Part shown: positions 1 to 5,374 of the stretch, one piece after another
How positions within the stretch are numbered: position 1 is the first letter of the stretch
Layout of the letters: each line of letters starts with the position of its first letter
Assembly (NCBI GenBank): GCA_030604585.1
Contig: JAUVVP010000193.1
Coordinates: 1-5,374 of the forward strand
DNA from: Planctomycetota bacterium
Lineage (GTDB): Bacteria > Planctomycetota > Brocadiia > SM23-32
DNA: 5,374 bases
Direction: 5' to 3'
The notes under the pieces: generated by a model
The model's database searches: none
Told to the model about the DNA's origin: nothing
Seen by the model: only the letters and a program-made list of their open reading frames with translations
Translations under genes and position numbers: made by a program

Positions 1-667
1 GGCCCAGTGCCGAGAGGCAGACCATCGCCACCGACCCCACTAGGAAGCCCAGCACTACGGCCTGAATGCCGAGCAGCCTGACGGTGGCCACAAAGAAGGC
101 CACCCAGAGGAGCTTCTGGAGCGCCTCGGCGGCCGAAGGGTAGCTGAAGACCTTGTAGCTGTTCAGGATGGCGCGCAGCAGCAGGAAGATGACCATCAGC
201 GCTACGCCGGGCAGCAGCCAATGGAGCAGCCTGACCCCCAGGGCTCTCGCTTCGCCGTCGAAGCCCCGCACAAGCGTCTCGGTGACCGGTCGTGCGAAGG
301 CATAGGCCGCGACCAGCATCAGGCCGCAGCCCAGCAGCAGGAGCATCAGCACCGTGCCGGCGAACTGTGAGGCGGCGCGCTCGCCCCGCTCGTTCCTCTC
401 CTGGATGAAAACGGGTATGAACGCCGGCACGAGCACCGCCAGGGCAGGGGCGAAGATCAGCCCATAGACGACCGCCTGCGTGGCGAAGAAGTAGGCGTCC
501 GAGACCGCGCCCGAACCGAACCGCCGCACCACCATGGCCGTGACGATGTAGCCGCCGAACTTCCAGAAGACCCAGAAGAAGAGCACCACGAAGGCGGCGC
601 GGATGATACGGTAGCCTATGCCGGAGGCGGCTCGATCTGCAGGGCCGGCTGCGGGCAGGTCGGACAT
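1..667 (-). CDS. MurJ/MviN-like lipid flippase (MOP superfamily), amino-terminal 222 residues, cut by window edge
   Basis: An integral membrane protein of the MOP exporter superfamily, most like MurJ (MviN), which flips lipid II across the cytoplasmic membrane for peptidoglycan synthesis. I translated it by hand from the ATG at 667; the frame stays open to base 1. An in-frame TAG lies upstream and no other start codon lies between, so this start is well placed. Hydrophobic segments fall near residues 24-47, 58-90, 104-125, 150-168 and 186-220. MurJ-like landmarks are RRFGSGAVSDAYFFA (48-62), VPAFIPVF (80-87), RGF (134-136) and RAILNSYKVFS (165-175), which line up with E. coli ARIFGAGMATDAFF, QAFVPIL, APGF and GAILNTWNRFS. 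By eye, the essential arginines of E. coli MurJ (R24, R52) are replaced (V42, and Y68/G69), so lipid II transport is uncertain. A related polysaccharide or O-antigen flippase is possible. It is transcribed divergently from polA. The family is confident, the substrate is not. Confidence 0.85.
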   Translation of the reverse strand, partial: MSDLPAAGPADRAASGIGYRIIRAAFVVLFFWVFWKFGGYIVTAMVVRRFGSGAVSDAYFFATQAVVYGLIFAPALAVLVPAFIPVFIQERNERGERAASQFAGTVLMLLLLGCGLMLVAAYAFARPVTETLVRGFDGEARALGVRLLHWLLPGVALMVIFLLLRAILNSYKVFSYPSAAEALQKLLWVAFFVATVRLLGIQAVVLGFLVGSVAMVCLSALG

Positions 668-773
668 GAGCGGGTCCGGTCCAGTAGGGCGAGAGGACGG
701 AGCAGTCTTCCGAACTTCGGGCGCATTATACGCCCCGGCCGGTCTGCGTTGCAGCGGAAAGCCGGGCCTGCTA
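668..773. other. Intergenic segment upstream of the flippase gene
   Basis: Non-coding stretch between the flippase start and the palindromic element. Apart from the minus-strand TATAAT at 725-730 I see no clear Shine-Dalgarno sequence before the flippase ATG, no terminator and no convincing small gene. It probably holds the flippase promoter and a short 5' untranslated leader. Confidence 0.5.
725..730 (-). promoter_or_regulatory. Probable -10 box for the flippase gene
   Basis: Read on the minus strand this is a perfect TATAAT, in a very GC-rich context where such a string is rare. It would place transcription initiation near 718, about 50 bases before the ATG at 667. The -35 hexamer at 17-base spacing (TGCAAC, 748-753) matches consensus at only two of six positions, and there is no extended -10 TG, so an activator or an alternative sigma factor may be needed. 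Confidence 0.45.
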
Positions 774-950
774 AGGGGCTATTGCAGAACCCCGTTCGTG
801 ACGAGGACGAGCGAGAAGCCCGAGGGCAAGGCGGCAGGCGCAAAACGCCGGAAGCGTGGCTGAAGCCACGTTGAGGAAGTTTTGCGCCGACAACACAGCC
901 CTCGGGCTTCGCAGCCGCCCGCAGTAGATCCGGGTTCTGCAATAGCCCCT
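774..950. mobile_element. Palindromic MITE-like element with 19-base terminal inverted repeats
   Basis: The ends are perfect 19-base inverted repeats: AGGGGCTATTGCAGAACCC at 774-792 and its reverse complement at 932-950. Inside lie further perfect pairs in nested order: 815-827 with 898-910 (13 bases, GAAGCCCGAGGGC), 837-846 with 879-888 (10 bases, GGCGCAAAAC), and an apical hairpin 855-860 with 865-870 closed by TGAA. About half of each arm is paired, so one strand could fold into a single interrupted hairpin. There is no transposase gene and no credible reading frame inside. Both ends sit next to a TAA triplet (772-774 and 950-952), which could be a 3-base target duplication. The structure fits a non-autonomous miniature inverted-repeat element. 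The alternatives are a transcribed structured RNA or a palindromic intergenic repeat of the REP/BIME kind. Only one copy is visible here, so mobility is inferred. Confidence 0.6.
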
Positions 951-974
951 AAAGGCGGTTGCGCTGAATTGCAC

Positions 975-1003
975 TTGACATGCCCGGCGGAAACGTGTAC
1001 TTT
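975..1003 (+). promoter_or_regulatory. Sigma70-type promoter reading toward polA
   Basis: A perfect -35 TTGACA (975-980) is followed after exactly 17 bases by TACTTT (998-1003), which matches the TATAAT consensus at positions 1, 2 and 6. Initiation is expected near 1010. It lies 24 bases beyond the right end of the palindromic element and would give polA an untranslated leader of about 370 bases, or drive a separate small RNA. Confidence 0.6.
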
Positions 1004-1009
1004 GTATGT

Positions 1010-1172
1010 GTTCATTTCATGGGGCATTCAACCTACGGTGGTTCCTGTCCCGTTGCGGACTGGGCCGCTCCCTGAGCAGTCCGAAGGTCCATTCGGCCTC
1101 GCTGGCAGCGCTCCCTTGTGGCTGTTGTCGTCTACGTTGAGTGGCCAGGCGAAAGGATGACTCGCCACTCAA
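1010..1172 (+). ncRNA. Candidate structured leader or small RNA upstream of polA
   Basis: Starting at the predicted transcription start, the ends of this segment are complementary. Bases 1025-1032 (CATTCAAC) pair with 1136-1143 (GTTGAGTG), eight pairs with one G-U. Weaker extensions can be drawn inward (1034-1035 with 1133-1134, then G-U-rich pairs to about 1042/1127) and outward (1015-1018 with 1151-1154, 1010-1012 with 1159-1161). Inside are a 7-pair hairpin 1056-1062/1077-1083 and small hairpins at 1085-1099 and 1100-1110. Bases 1137-1144 (TTGAGTGG) can instead pair perfectly with 1165-1172 (CCACTCAA). No coding sense is visible. It could be a cis-acting leader that regulates polA or an independent small RNA. 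The rod shape with CCCTGAGC at 1070-1077 recalls 6S RNA, but the length and most landmarks do not match, so I do not assign a family. Hand folding only. Confidence 0.3.
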
Positions 1173-1377
1173 TCCCGATCCGGCCCGCATTGCCTGGCCT
1201 TACTCGCGCACCTCCGGGCAGCCGCCGCAGGATGTCGGCGTATGTTTGACACGATGTGTCCGCAGGACAATTCCCGTTGGCGAGGTTGCGCCCGGCGGCC
1301 CTTCGTGGCCGGCTGCGCGGCAGCCGTTGTGCAAGCGCTCCTTCGCGAAGCTGTAGCCCTTGAGTCGGCCCGGCCAG
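1173..1377 (+). other. Remainder of the polA leader, no gene seen
   Basis: Non-coding stretch between the candidate structured RNA and the polA start. It contains a compact 7-pair hairpin (1310-1316 with 1320-1326, loop GCG) and a 10-base palindrome CTTCGCGAAG (1341-1350). Neither hairpin is followed by a T-run, so neither looks like an intrinsic terminator. A TTGACA at 1246-1251 has its best -10 match (GACAAT) only 14 bases away, too close for a good promoter. No credible small reading frame was found. Confidence 0.4.
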
Positions 1378-4119
1378 ATGCCCGGAACGCTCTTCGTAAT
1401 TGACGCCTTCGCGCACATCTATCAGTTCTTCTATGCCATTAAGGGGCTTACCGGCCCGGACGGAGAGCCCGTCAATGCCGTCTATGGCTTCGCGCGCATG
1501 CTTGAAGACCTGCGCCGCAAATACCAACCCGATTACCTGGCGGTCGCCTTCGACGAGCCGGGGGAACTGGTCCGCCACCAGGTCTATGAGCAGTACAAGG
1601 CCAACCGGTCGCCCATGCCGGAAGCCCTGGAGCGCCAGATACCCATCATCCACGAACTGCTCCAGGTGCAGGGCATACCGCAGCTCTCCTCGACGGGATA
1701 CGAGGCCGACGACGTGCTCGGCGCCGTCGCAAAACACGCCGCCGAAAAAGGGATTGACACCGTGATCGTCACCACCGACAAGGACGCCGAGCAGCTCATA
1801 GACGAGCACACCAGCGTCCTGCACGTCCACAAGGACAGGGAGGTGCTGCTCGATCCGGCCGCGCTGAAGGAAAGCAAGGGCATCGAGCCCTGGCAGGTGG
1901 TGGCGATGATGGCGCTGGCCGGCGACACCACCGACAACGTGCCGGGCGTGCCCGGCATCGGACCGAAGACCGCCCTGAAGCTCATCCAGCAGTTCGGCAG
2001 CGTCGAGAACCTCTACGCCAACCTGGACCAGGTCAAGAGCGAGAAGATGCGCCGGAAGCTGGCCGAGCACCGCCGCGACGTCGAGCTGACCGACCAGCTC
2101 GTCAGGCTGGAGTGCGACATCCCGCTGGAGCTGGACCTGGAGGAATGCCGCGTCGGCGGGGCCGACCCGTCGGCAGTGAACTCCTTCTACAAGGCGCTCG
2201 GCTTCCGCTCATTGCAGTACGGGGAGGCGCCGCAGCCGCCCGCCGAGAACACGCAGATGTCCCTTTTCCCCGGCCAGGCGGAAGCCGTCGTCGAGTTGGA
2301 CACGCTTCAGTCCGTGCACAAGGACTACCGGGCGGTCACCAGCCCCCCGGAGCTGGAGGAACTGGTGGCCGTGCTGCGCCGCAAGGACGCGGTCTCGGTG
2401 GACCTGGAAACGACCAGCCTCCACCCGCGGGACGCCCGGATAGTCGGCTTCGCATTCAGTTGGGCGCCGCATCAGGGCGTCTACGTGGCCACGCGCGGCC
2501 CGAAAGGCGCCCGGGTCTGCCCGCCGGAGGAGGCGGTGCGGCTGCTCAAACCCCTGCTGGAGGCCGAGAGACCGCGCAAGCTGGGCCAGAACCTCAAGTA
2601 TGACATCGCCGTGCTGAAGAACTACGGGATCGCGCTGAAGGGCCTCGCCTGCGACTCCATGGTCGCCTCCTACCTGCTGAGCCCCGCCAGCCGAAGCCAC
2701 GGCCTGGACGCCCTTGCCCGCCGCTACCTGAACTACCAGCCGATCAAGATCACCGAACTGATAGGCGAGCGCGGCAAGCAGACCACGATGGACAGGGTGC
2801 CGATTGCCAAAGTGACCCCCTACGCCTGCGAGGACGCGGACGTGGCGCTCCAGCTCTGCCAGAGGCTGACGGAGGACCTGGAGGAAGAGGACCTCGGGGA
2901 GCTGTTCGAGCGCCTGGAACTGCCCCTGGTGGACGTGCTGGCGGAGATGGAATGGGTGGGCGTAAGGGTGGACGGGGACCAGTTGGCCGCAATAAGCACG
3001 GAATTTGCAGAGAAGCTGCAAGAGCTGGAACAAGACATATTCCGCGAGGCGGGCCGCCAGTTCAACGTCAACTCGCCTCAGCAGCTCAGCAGGGTCTTGT
3101 TCGAGGAGATGGGGCTGCCCGCCCCTCTGGGCGGGCGACGCACAACGGGGTACTCGACGGCCAGCAACGTCCTGGCCGGTCTCAAAAAGGATCACCCCAT
3201 TGCCGACCACCTGCTGAAGCACAGGGAACTGAGCAAGCTGAGGTCCACCTACGCCGACGCCCTGCTCGAGATGGTCAACCCCGGGAGCGGCCGCATCCAC
3301 ACCTCCTTCAACCAGACCGTGACGGCCACCGGCCGACTATCCAGCAGCGACCCGAACCTTCAGAACATCCCGGTGCGCACGCCGCTGGGCCGGCGCATAC
3401 GGCGGGCCTTCGTGGCGGGCGCCGACGACATGTCGCTGCTGAGCGCCGATTACTCACAGGTGGAACTGCGGGTGATGGCGCACTGCTCGGGCGATCCCGC
3501 CCTGCGACGCGCCTTCGAAGAGGACCGCGACATCCACCGATTCGTCGCCGCGCAGGTCAACGGCGTGCCGGAGGAGGAAGTGACCGACCTGATGCGACAG
3601 CGCGCCAAGACCGTTAACTTCGGCATCATCTACGGGCTGAGCCCCTACGGACTGAGCAAGCAGATCGGCGTGTCGGTCGAAGAGGCCGAGCGCTTCATCC
3701 GCGGCTACTTCGAGCGCTACCCCAAGGTGAAACAGTTCATCGGCCAGACCATAGACCGCGCCCGCCGCGACGGATACGTCAGGACGCTGGCGGGGCGCCG
3801 GCGAAGGCTCGAAGGCATCAACGCCTCCGGGGCGACGCGCAGCGCCGCCGAGCGCATCGCCGTCAACACCGTCATCCAGGGCTCCGCCGCCGACCTGATC
3901 AAGCTGGCCATGATAGAGATACACCGCGGCCTGCCGGCCGTAAGCGAACGGGCCCGCATGCTGATGCAGATCCACGACGAGCTGGTCTTCGAGGCGCCGG
4001 ACCCCGAGCTGGAGGCCGTCGGGCAGTTCATCGTTGAGAAGATGAGCGGCGCACTGGAACTGGACGTGCCGCTGAAGGTGCACACGGCCGTGGGCAAGAA
4101 CTGGGCGGACGCAAAGTGA
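1378..4119 (+). CDS. polA: DNA polymerase I, three-domain, proofreading
   Basis: A 913-residue cytoplasmic polymerase for DNA repair, RNA primer removal and gap filling, close to the 928 residues of the E. coli enzyme. The 5' nuclease domain (about 1-300) has metal-binding acidic sites at D9, D59, EADD (109-112), TDKD (133-136) and GDTTDN (182-187), followed by the helix-hairpin-helix GVPGIGPKTA. The 3'-5' exonuclease domain (about 325-510) keeps the DEDD residues D342, E344, D409 and Y482-x3-D486, so proofreading should be active. The polymerase domain has TATGRLSSSDPNLQNIP (649-665), motif A DYSQVELR (D691), motif B R740-x3-K744-x3-F748-x3-Y752 and motif C HDE (866-868). F748 corresponds to E. 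coli F762, so ribonucleotide and dideoxy handling should be of the E. coli type. I chose the ATG at 1378 because the conserved FVIDA follows directly. A TTG at 1360 would add six residues, and an in-frame TAG at 1354 bars anything longer. No Shine-Dalgarno sequence is evident. Confidence 0.97.
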   Translation: MPGTLFVIDAFAHIYQFFYAIKGLTGPDGEPVNAVYGFARMLEDLRRKYQPDYLAVAFDEPGELVRHQVYEQYKANRSPMPEALERQIPIIHELLQVQGIPQLSSTGYEADDVLGAVAKHAAEKGIDTVIVTTDKDAEQLIDEHTSVLHVHKDREVLLDPAALKESKGIEPWQVVAMMALAGDTTDNVPGVPGIGPKTALKLIQQFGSVENLYANLDQVKSEKMRRKLAEHRRDVELTDQLVRLECDIPLELDLEECRVGGADPSAVNSFYKALGFRSLQYGEAPQPPAENTQMSLFPGQAEAVVELDTLQSVHKDYRAVTSPPELEELVAVLRRKDAVSVDLETTSLHPRDARIVGFAFSWAPHQGVYVATRGPKGARVCPPEEAVRLLKPLLEAERPRKLGQNLKYDIAVLKNYGIALKGLACDSMVASYLLSPASRSHGLDALARRYLNYQPIKITELIGERGKQTTMDRVPIAKVTPYACEDADVALQLCQRLTEDLEEEDLGELFERLELPLVDVLAEMEWVGVRVDGDQLAAISTEFAEKLQELEQDIFREAGRQFNVNSPQQLSRVLFEEMGLPAPLGGRRTTGYSTASNVLAGLKKDHPIADHLLKHRELSKLRSTYADALLEMVNPGSGRIHTSFNQTVTATGRLSSSDPNLQNIPVRTPLGRRIRRAFVAGADDMSLLSADYSQVELRVMAHCSGDPALRRAFEEDRDIHRFVAAQVNGVPEEEVTDLMRQRAKTVNFGIIYGLSPYGLSKQIGVSVEEAERFIRGYFERYPKVKQFIGQTIDRARRDGYVRTLAGRRRRLEGINASGATRSAAERIAVNTVIQGSAADLIKLAMIEIHRGLPAVSERARMLMQIHDELVFEAPDPELEAVGQFIVEKMSGALELDVPLKVHTAVGKNWADAK

Positions 4120-4757
4120 AGCCGTCCGGCCACAGCGCGACCGGGCCCCCCGTGGTGGGCATCGTCGGGGGCCTGGCAAGCGGCAAGAGCACCGTGGCCA
4201 GGCTGCTGGCCCGGCGGGGTGCCCGCGTCGTGGACGCCGACCAGATCGGCCATCAAGTCCTCGAGCTGGCCGCCGTCAAGGAGGCCCTCAGGGATGCCTT
4301 TGGCGAGGGCATATTCGATGCGGCGGGTCGGGTCGTGCACGCACGGCTGGCCGAAGTGGCCTTCGGCCGTCCGGGGCAGGTGGAAAGGCTGAACGAGATC
4401 GTCCATCCGCCCATCATAGAAGAGATCCGGGTGCAGGTCGAGGAGTGCAAGAAGCAAGAAGGCGTCCCCCTGGTAGTGCTGGACGCCGCCCTGCTGATGG
4501 AGACGAACCTGGACGAAGAGCTGTGCGAGGCGGCTCTGTTCGTGGACGCCTCGGGGCCGGAAAGGCTGAAGCGGGCCGCCGCGCAGCGAGGAATAAGCGC
4601 CGATCAGTTCGCCAGGCGGGAGCAGGCGCAGCTCCCCGAGGAGGCCAAGAGGCGACGGGCCGACTACGTGGTGACGAACACCGGCTCGCTGGAGGAACTC
4701 GAAAGGCAACTCGAAGGGCTCTGGCCTGAGTTGTGCCGGGGCAGCTTGCAGCCGTAG
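4116..4757 (+). CDS. coaE: Dephospho-CoA kinase
   Basis: Catalyses the last step of coenzyme A synthesis, ATP-dependent phosphorylation of the 3'-hydroxyl of dephospho-CoA, in the cytoplasm. The 213 residues match the usual family length of about 200. Visible motifs are a Walker A loop GGLASGKST (18-26), the DAD signature with the presumed catalytic aspartate (VVDADQIG, 38-45), RLNEIVHPPI (91-100), LDAALLMET (122-130), and the lid and base-binding region with R153, R158, R168 and Q172, then the carboxy-terminal RADYVVTNTGS. The GTG start at 4116 overlaps the polA TGA by four bases (GTGA). This suggests translational coupling, and only a weak GGCGG lies upstream. A start further down would approach or remove the P-loop, so GTG is preferred. 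The family call is firm. Pairing with polA probably reflects conserved operon order rather than a shared pathway. Confidence 0.95.
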   Translation: MKPSGHSATGPPVVGIVGGLASGKSTVARLLARRGARVVDADQIGHQVLELAAVKEALRDAFGEGIFDAAGRVVHARLAEVAFGRPGQVERLNEIVHPPIIEEIRVQVEECKKQEGVPLVVLDAALLMETNLDEELCEAALFVDASGPERLKRAAAQRGISADQFARREQAQLPEEAKRRRADYVVTNTGSLEELERQLEGLWPELCRGSLQP

Positions 4758-4824
4758 AAGTGAGGGCCGCGTTCGCGGCGCCATAAGGTCAAGACAGTCA
4801 AGGCAGCAACCGTAGGAGGTGAAA
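4758..4824 (+). other. coaE-rho spacer with a short hairpin
   Basis: A 67-base gap. It holds a small GC hairpin (GCCGC 4766-4770 with GCGGC 4775-4779, loop GTTC) without a following T-run, so it is not an intrinsic terminator. It also holds an imperfect direct repeat GTCAAGA/GTCAAGG (4788-4794, 4797-4803) and the rho ribosome binding site. No promoter is evident, which supports read-through from coaE into rho. In E. coli the rho leader is used for autoregulation; nothing here proves the same. Confidence 0.5.
4814..4819 (+). promoter_or_regulatory. Shine-Dalgarno sequence of rho
   Basis: AGGAGG, extending to AGGAGGTGA, lies five bases before the GTG at 4825. It decides between two in-frame GTG codons: the one at 4819 overlaps this site and cannot use it. 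It is the only strong ribosome binding site in the window, in contrast to polA and coaE. Confidence 0.85.
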
Positions 4825-5374
4825 GTGGCAAACTCAAGGAAGCCAAGGAACCGCTCCGAGCACCGGGGCGCCGTGGCCGCCGCCGAGGGGGAGTTCAACA
4901 TCGTTGAACTGCAAAGAATGACCGTCAAGCAGCTTCAGGAGGCGGCCAAGGAAGAGGGCCTGGAGCACATCAGCGGCCTGAAGAAACAGCAGCTGATATT
5001 CGAGATGCTCAAAAGGCGCGTGCGCAAGAGCGGGGCAATGTACGGGGAAGGTGTGCTGGAGGTGCTCCCGGACGGTTTCGGGTTCCTCCGCTCTCCCGAC
5101 TACAGCTACCTGCCGAGCCCGGACGACATCTACGTCTCGCCCAGCCAGATACGGCGGTTCGCGCTGCGCACGGGCAACTTGATCACCGGGCAGATCCGCC
5201 CGCCCAAGGAGAAAGAACACTACTTCGCCCTGCTGAAGGGGGAGGCTGTCAACTCCGAGAGCCCCGACGCGGCCATGAACCTGGCCGCCTGCGCAGACCT
5301 CACTCCGTTGCACCCGAGCGAACGCATCATGCAGGAGCGCGAGGCCGAAGAGCTGGACATGCGCCTGGTGGACC
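4825..5374 (+). CDS. rho: Transcription termination factor Rho, amino-terminal 183 residues, cut by window edge
   Basis: Rho is the hexameric RNA-dependent ATPase and helicase that ends transcription of unstructured, untranslated RNA. After a basic, alanine-rich leader of about 22 residues that E. coli Rho lacks, the helical Rho N-terminal domain runs about 24-66 (FNIVELQRMTVKQLQEAAK onward). The cold-shock-like primary RNA-binding domain follows (about 71-150), with DGFGFLRS (83-90), DDIYVSPSQIRRF (100-112), IRPPKE (124-129) and YFALL (133-137). The aromatic RNA-contacting residues of E. coli (F62, F64, Y80, Y110) have visible counterparts. The frame is open to the last base, and the ATPase domain with Walker A and the Q and R loops lies beyond the window. 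GTG at 4825 is chosen from the AGGAGG spacing; a TAG at 4813 bars extension. It is probably co-transcribed with polA and coaE. Confidence 0.96.
   Translation, partial: MANSRKPRNRSEHRGAVAAAEGEFNIVELQRMTVKQLQEAAKEEGLEHISGLKKQQLIFEMLKRRVRKSGAMYGEGVLEVLPDGFGFLRSPDYSYLPSPDDIYVSPSQIRRFALRTGNLITGQIRPPKEKEHYFALLKGEAVNSESPDAAMNLAACADLTPLHPSERIMQEREAEELDMRLVD

Noticed and set aside
882..1160. Plus-strand open frame of 92 codons in the intergenic region
   Set aside because: It runs from inside the palindromic element through the promoter and leader, has no ribosome binding site, and has a composition unlike a real protein.
1010..1172. Identification of the leader as 6S RNA
   Set aside because: The rod shape and CCCTGAGC are suggestive, but the length is on the short side and I could not match the conserved central bubble on both strands. 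A covariance search would be decisive.
1246..1271. Second promoter closer to polA (TTGACA with GACAAT)
   Set aside because: The spacer is only 14 bases and no better -10 exists at 16-18 bases.
1360..1377. TTG start for polA
   Set aside because: It would add only MSRPGQ before the conserved start, has no ribosome binding site, and TTG is a rarer start. It cannot be fully excluded.
1132..2070. Long open frame on the minus strand (312 codons) overlapping the start of polA
   Set aside because: It is antisense to well-conserved 5' nuclease motifs, its product shows no recognisable motif, and long antisense frames are expected in GC-rich genes.
2209..3300. Minus-strand open frame of 363 codons inside polA
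   Set aside because: It lies opposite conserved exonuclease and polymerase sequence, is rich in leucine, glycine, valine and histidine without domains, and is a codon-bias shadow.
4766..4779. Terminator between coaE and rho
   Set aside because: The hairpin has five pairs and no U-tract; the following sequence is CGCCATAAGG.
3717..4928. Minus-strand open frame of 403 codons across the polA end, coaE and the rho start
   Set aside because: It spans three real genes and the spacer on the opposite strand, and no family is recognisable.

Overview
The window is GC-rich bacterial chromosomal DNA, most likely from a planctomycete (Planctomycetota, perhaps an uncultured lineage). This is inferred from the tandem order polA - coaE - rho, which I associate with that phylum, and from the form of the PolA amino terminus. 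No 16S or other strong taxonomic marker is present, so the assignment is moderate.

Layout. Positions 1-667 (minus strand) hold the first 222 codons of a MurJ/MviN-like membrane flippase that runs off the left edge. Positions 668-1377 are a 710-base divergent intergenic region with three parts. The first is a probable -10 box for the flippase gene (725-730, minus strand). The second is a strongly palindromic element of about 177 bases (774-950) with perfect 19-base inverted ends and three nested inverted repeats, resembling a MITE-type non-autonomous insertion element. The third is a plus-strand promoter (TTGACA at 975, 17-base spacer, TACTTT at 998) followed by a leader of about 370 bases ahead of polA. 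The first 160 bases of that leader can fold back end to end, and they contain a segment with two mutually exclusive pairing partners.

Positions 1378-4119 encode a full three-domain DNA polymerase I (5' nuclease, 3'-5' exonuclease, polymerase) with all the catalytic motifs I looked for present. coaE (4116-4757, dephospho-CoA kinase) overlaps the polA stop by four bases (GTGA). rho (4825 to beyond the right edge) follows after 67 bases with a strong Shine-Dalgarno sequence, and is cut off before its ATPase domain.

The three plus-strand genes look like one housekeeping transcription unit: DNA repair and Okazaki-fragment processing, the last step of coenzyme A synthesis, and transcription termination. 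The genes themselves are ordinary. The unusual material is the intergenic region (palindromic element and structured polA leader) and the flippase, which seems to lack the key arginines of canonical MurJ.
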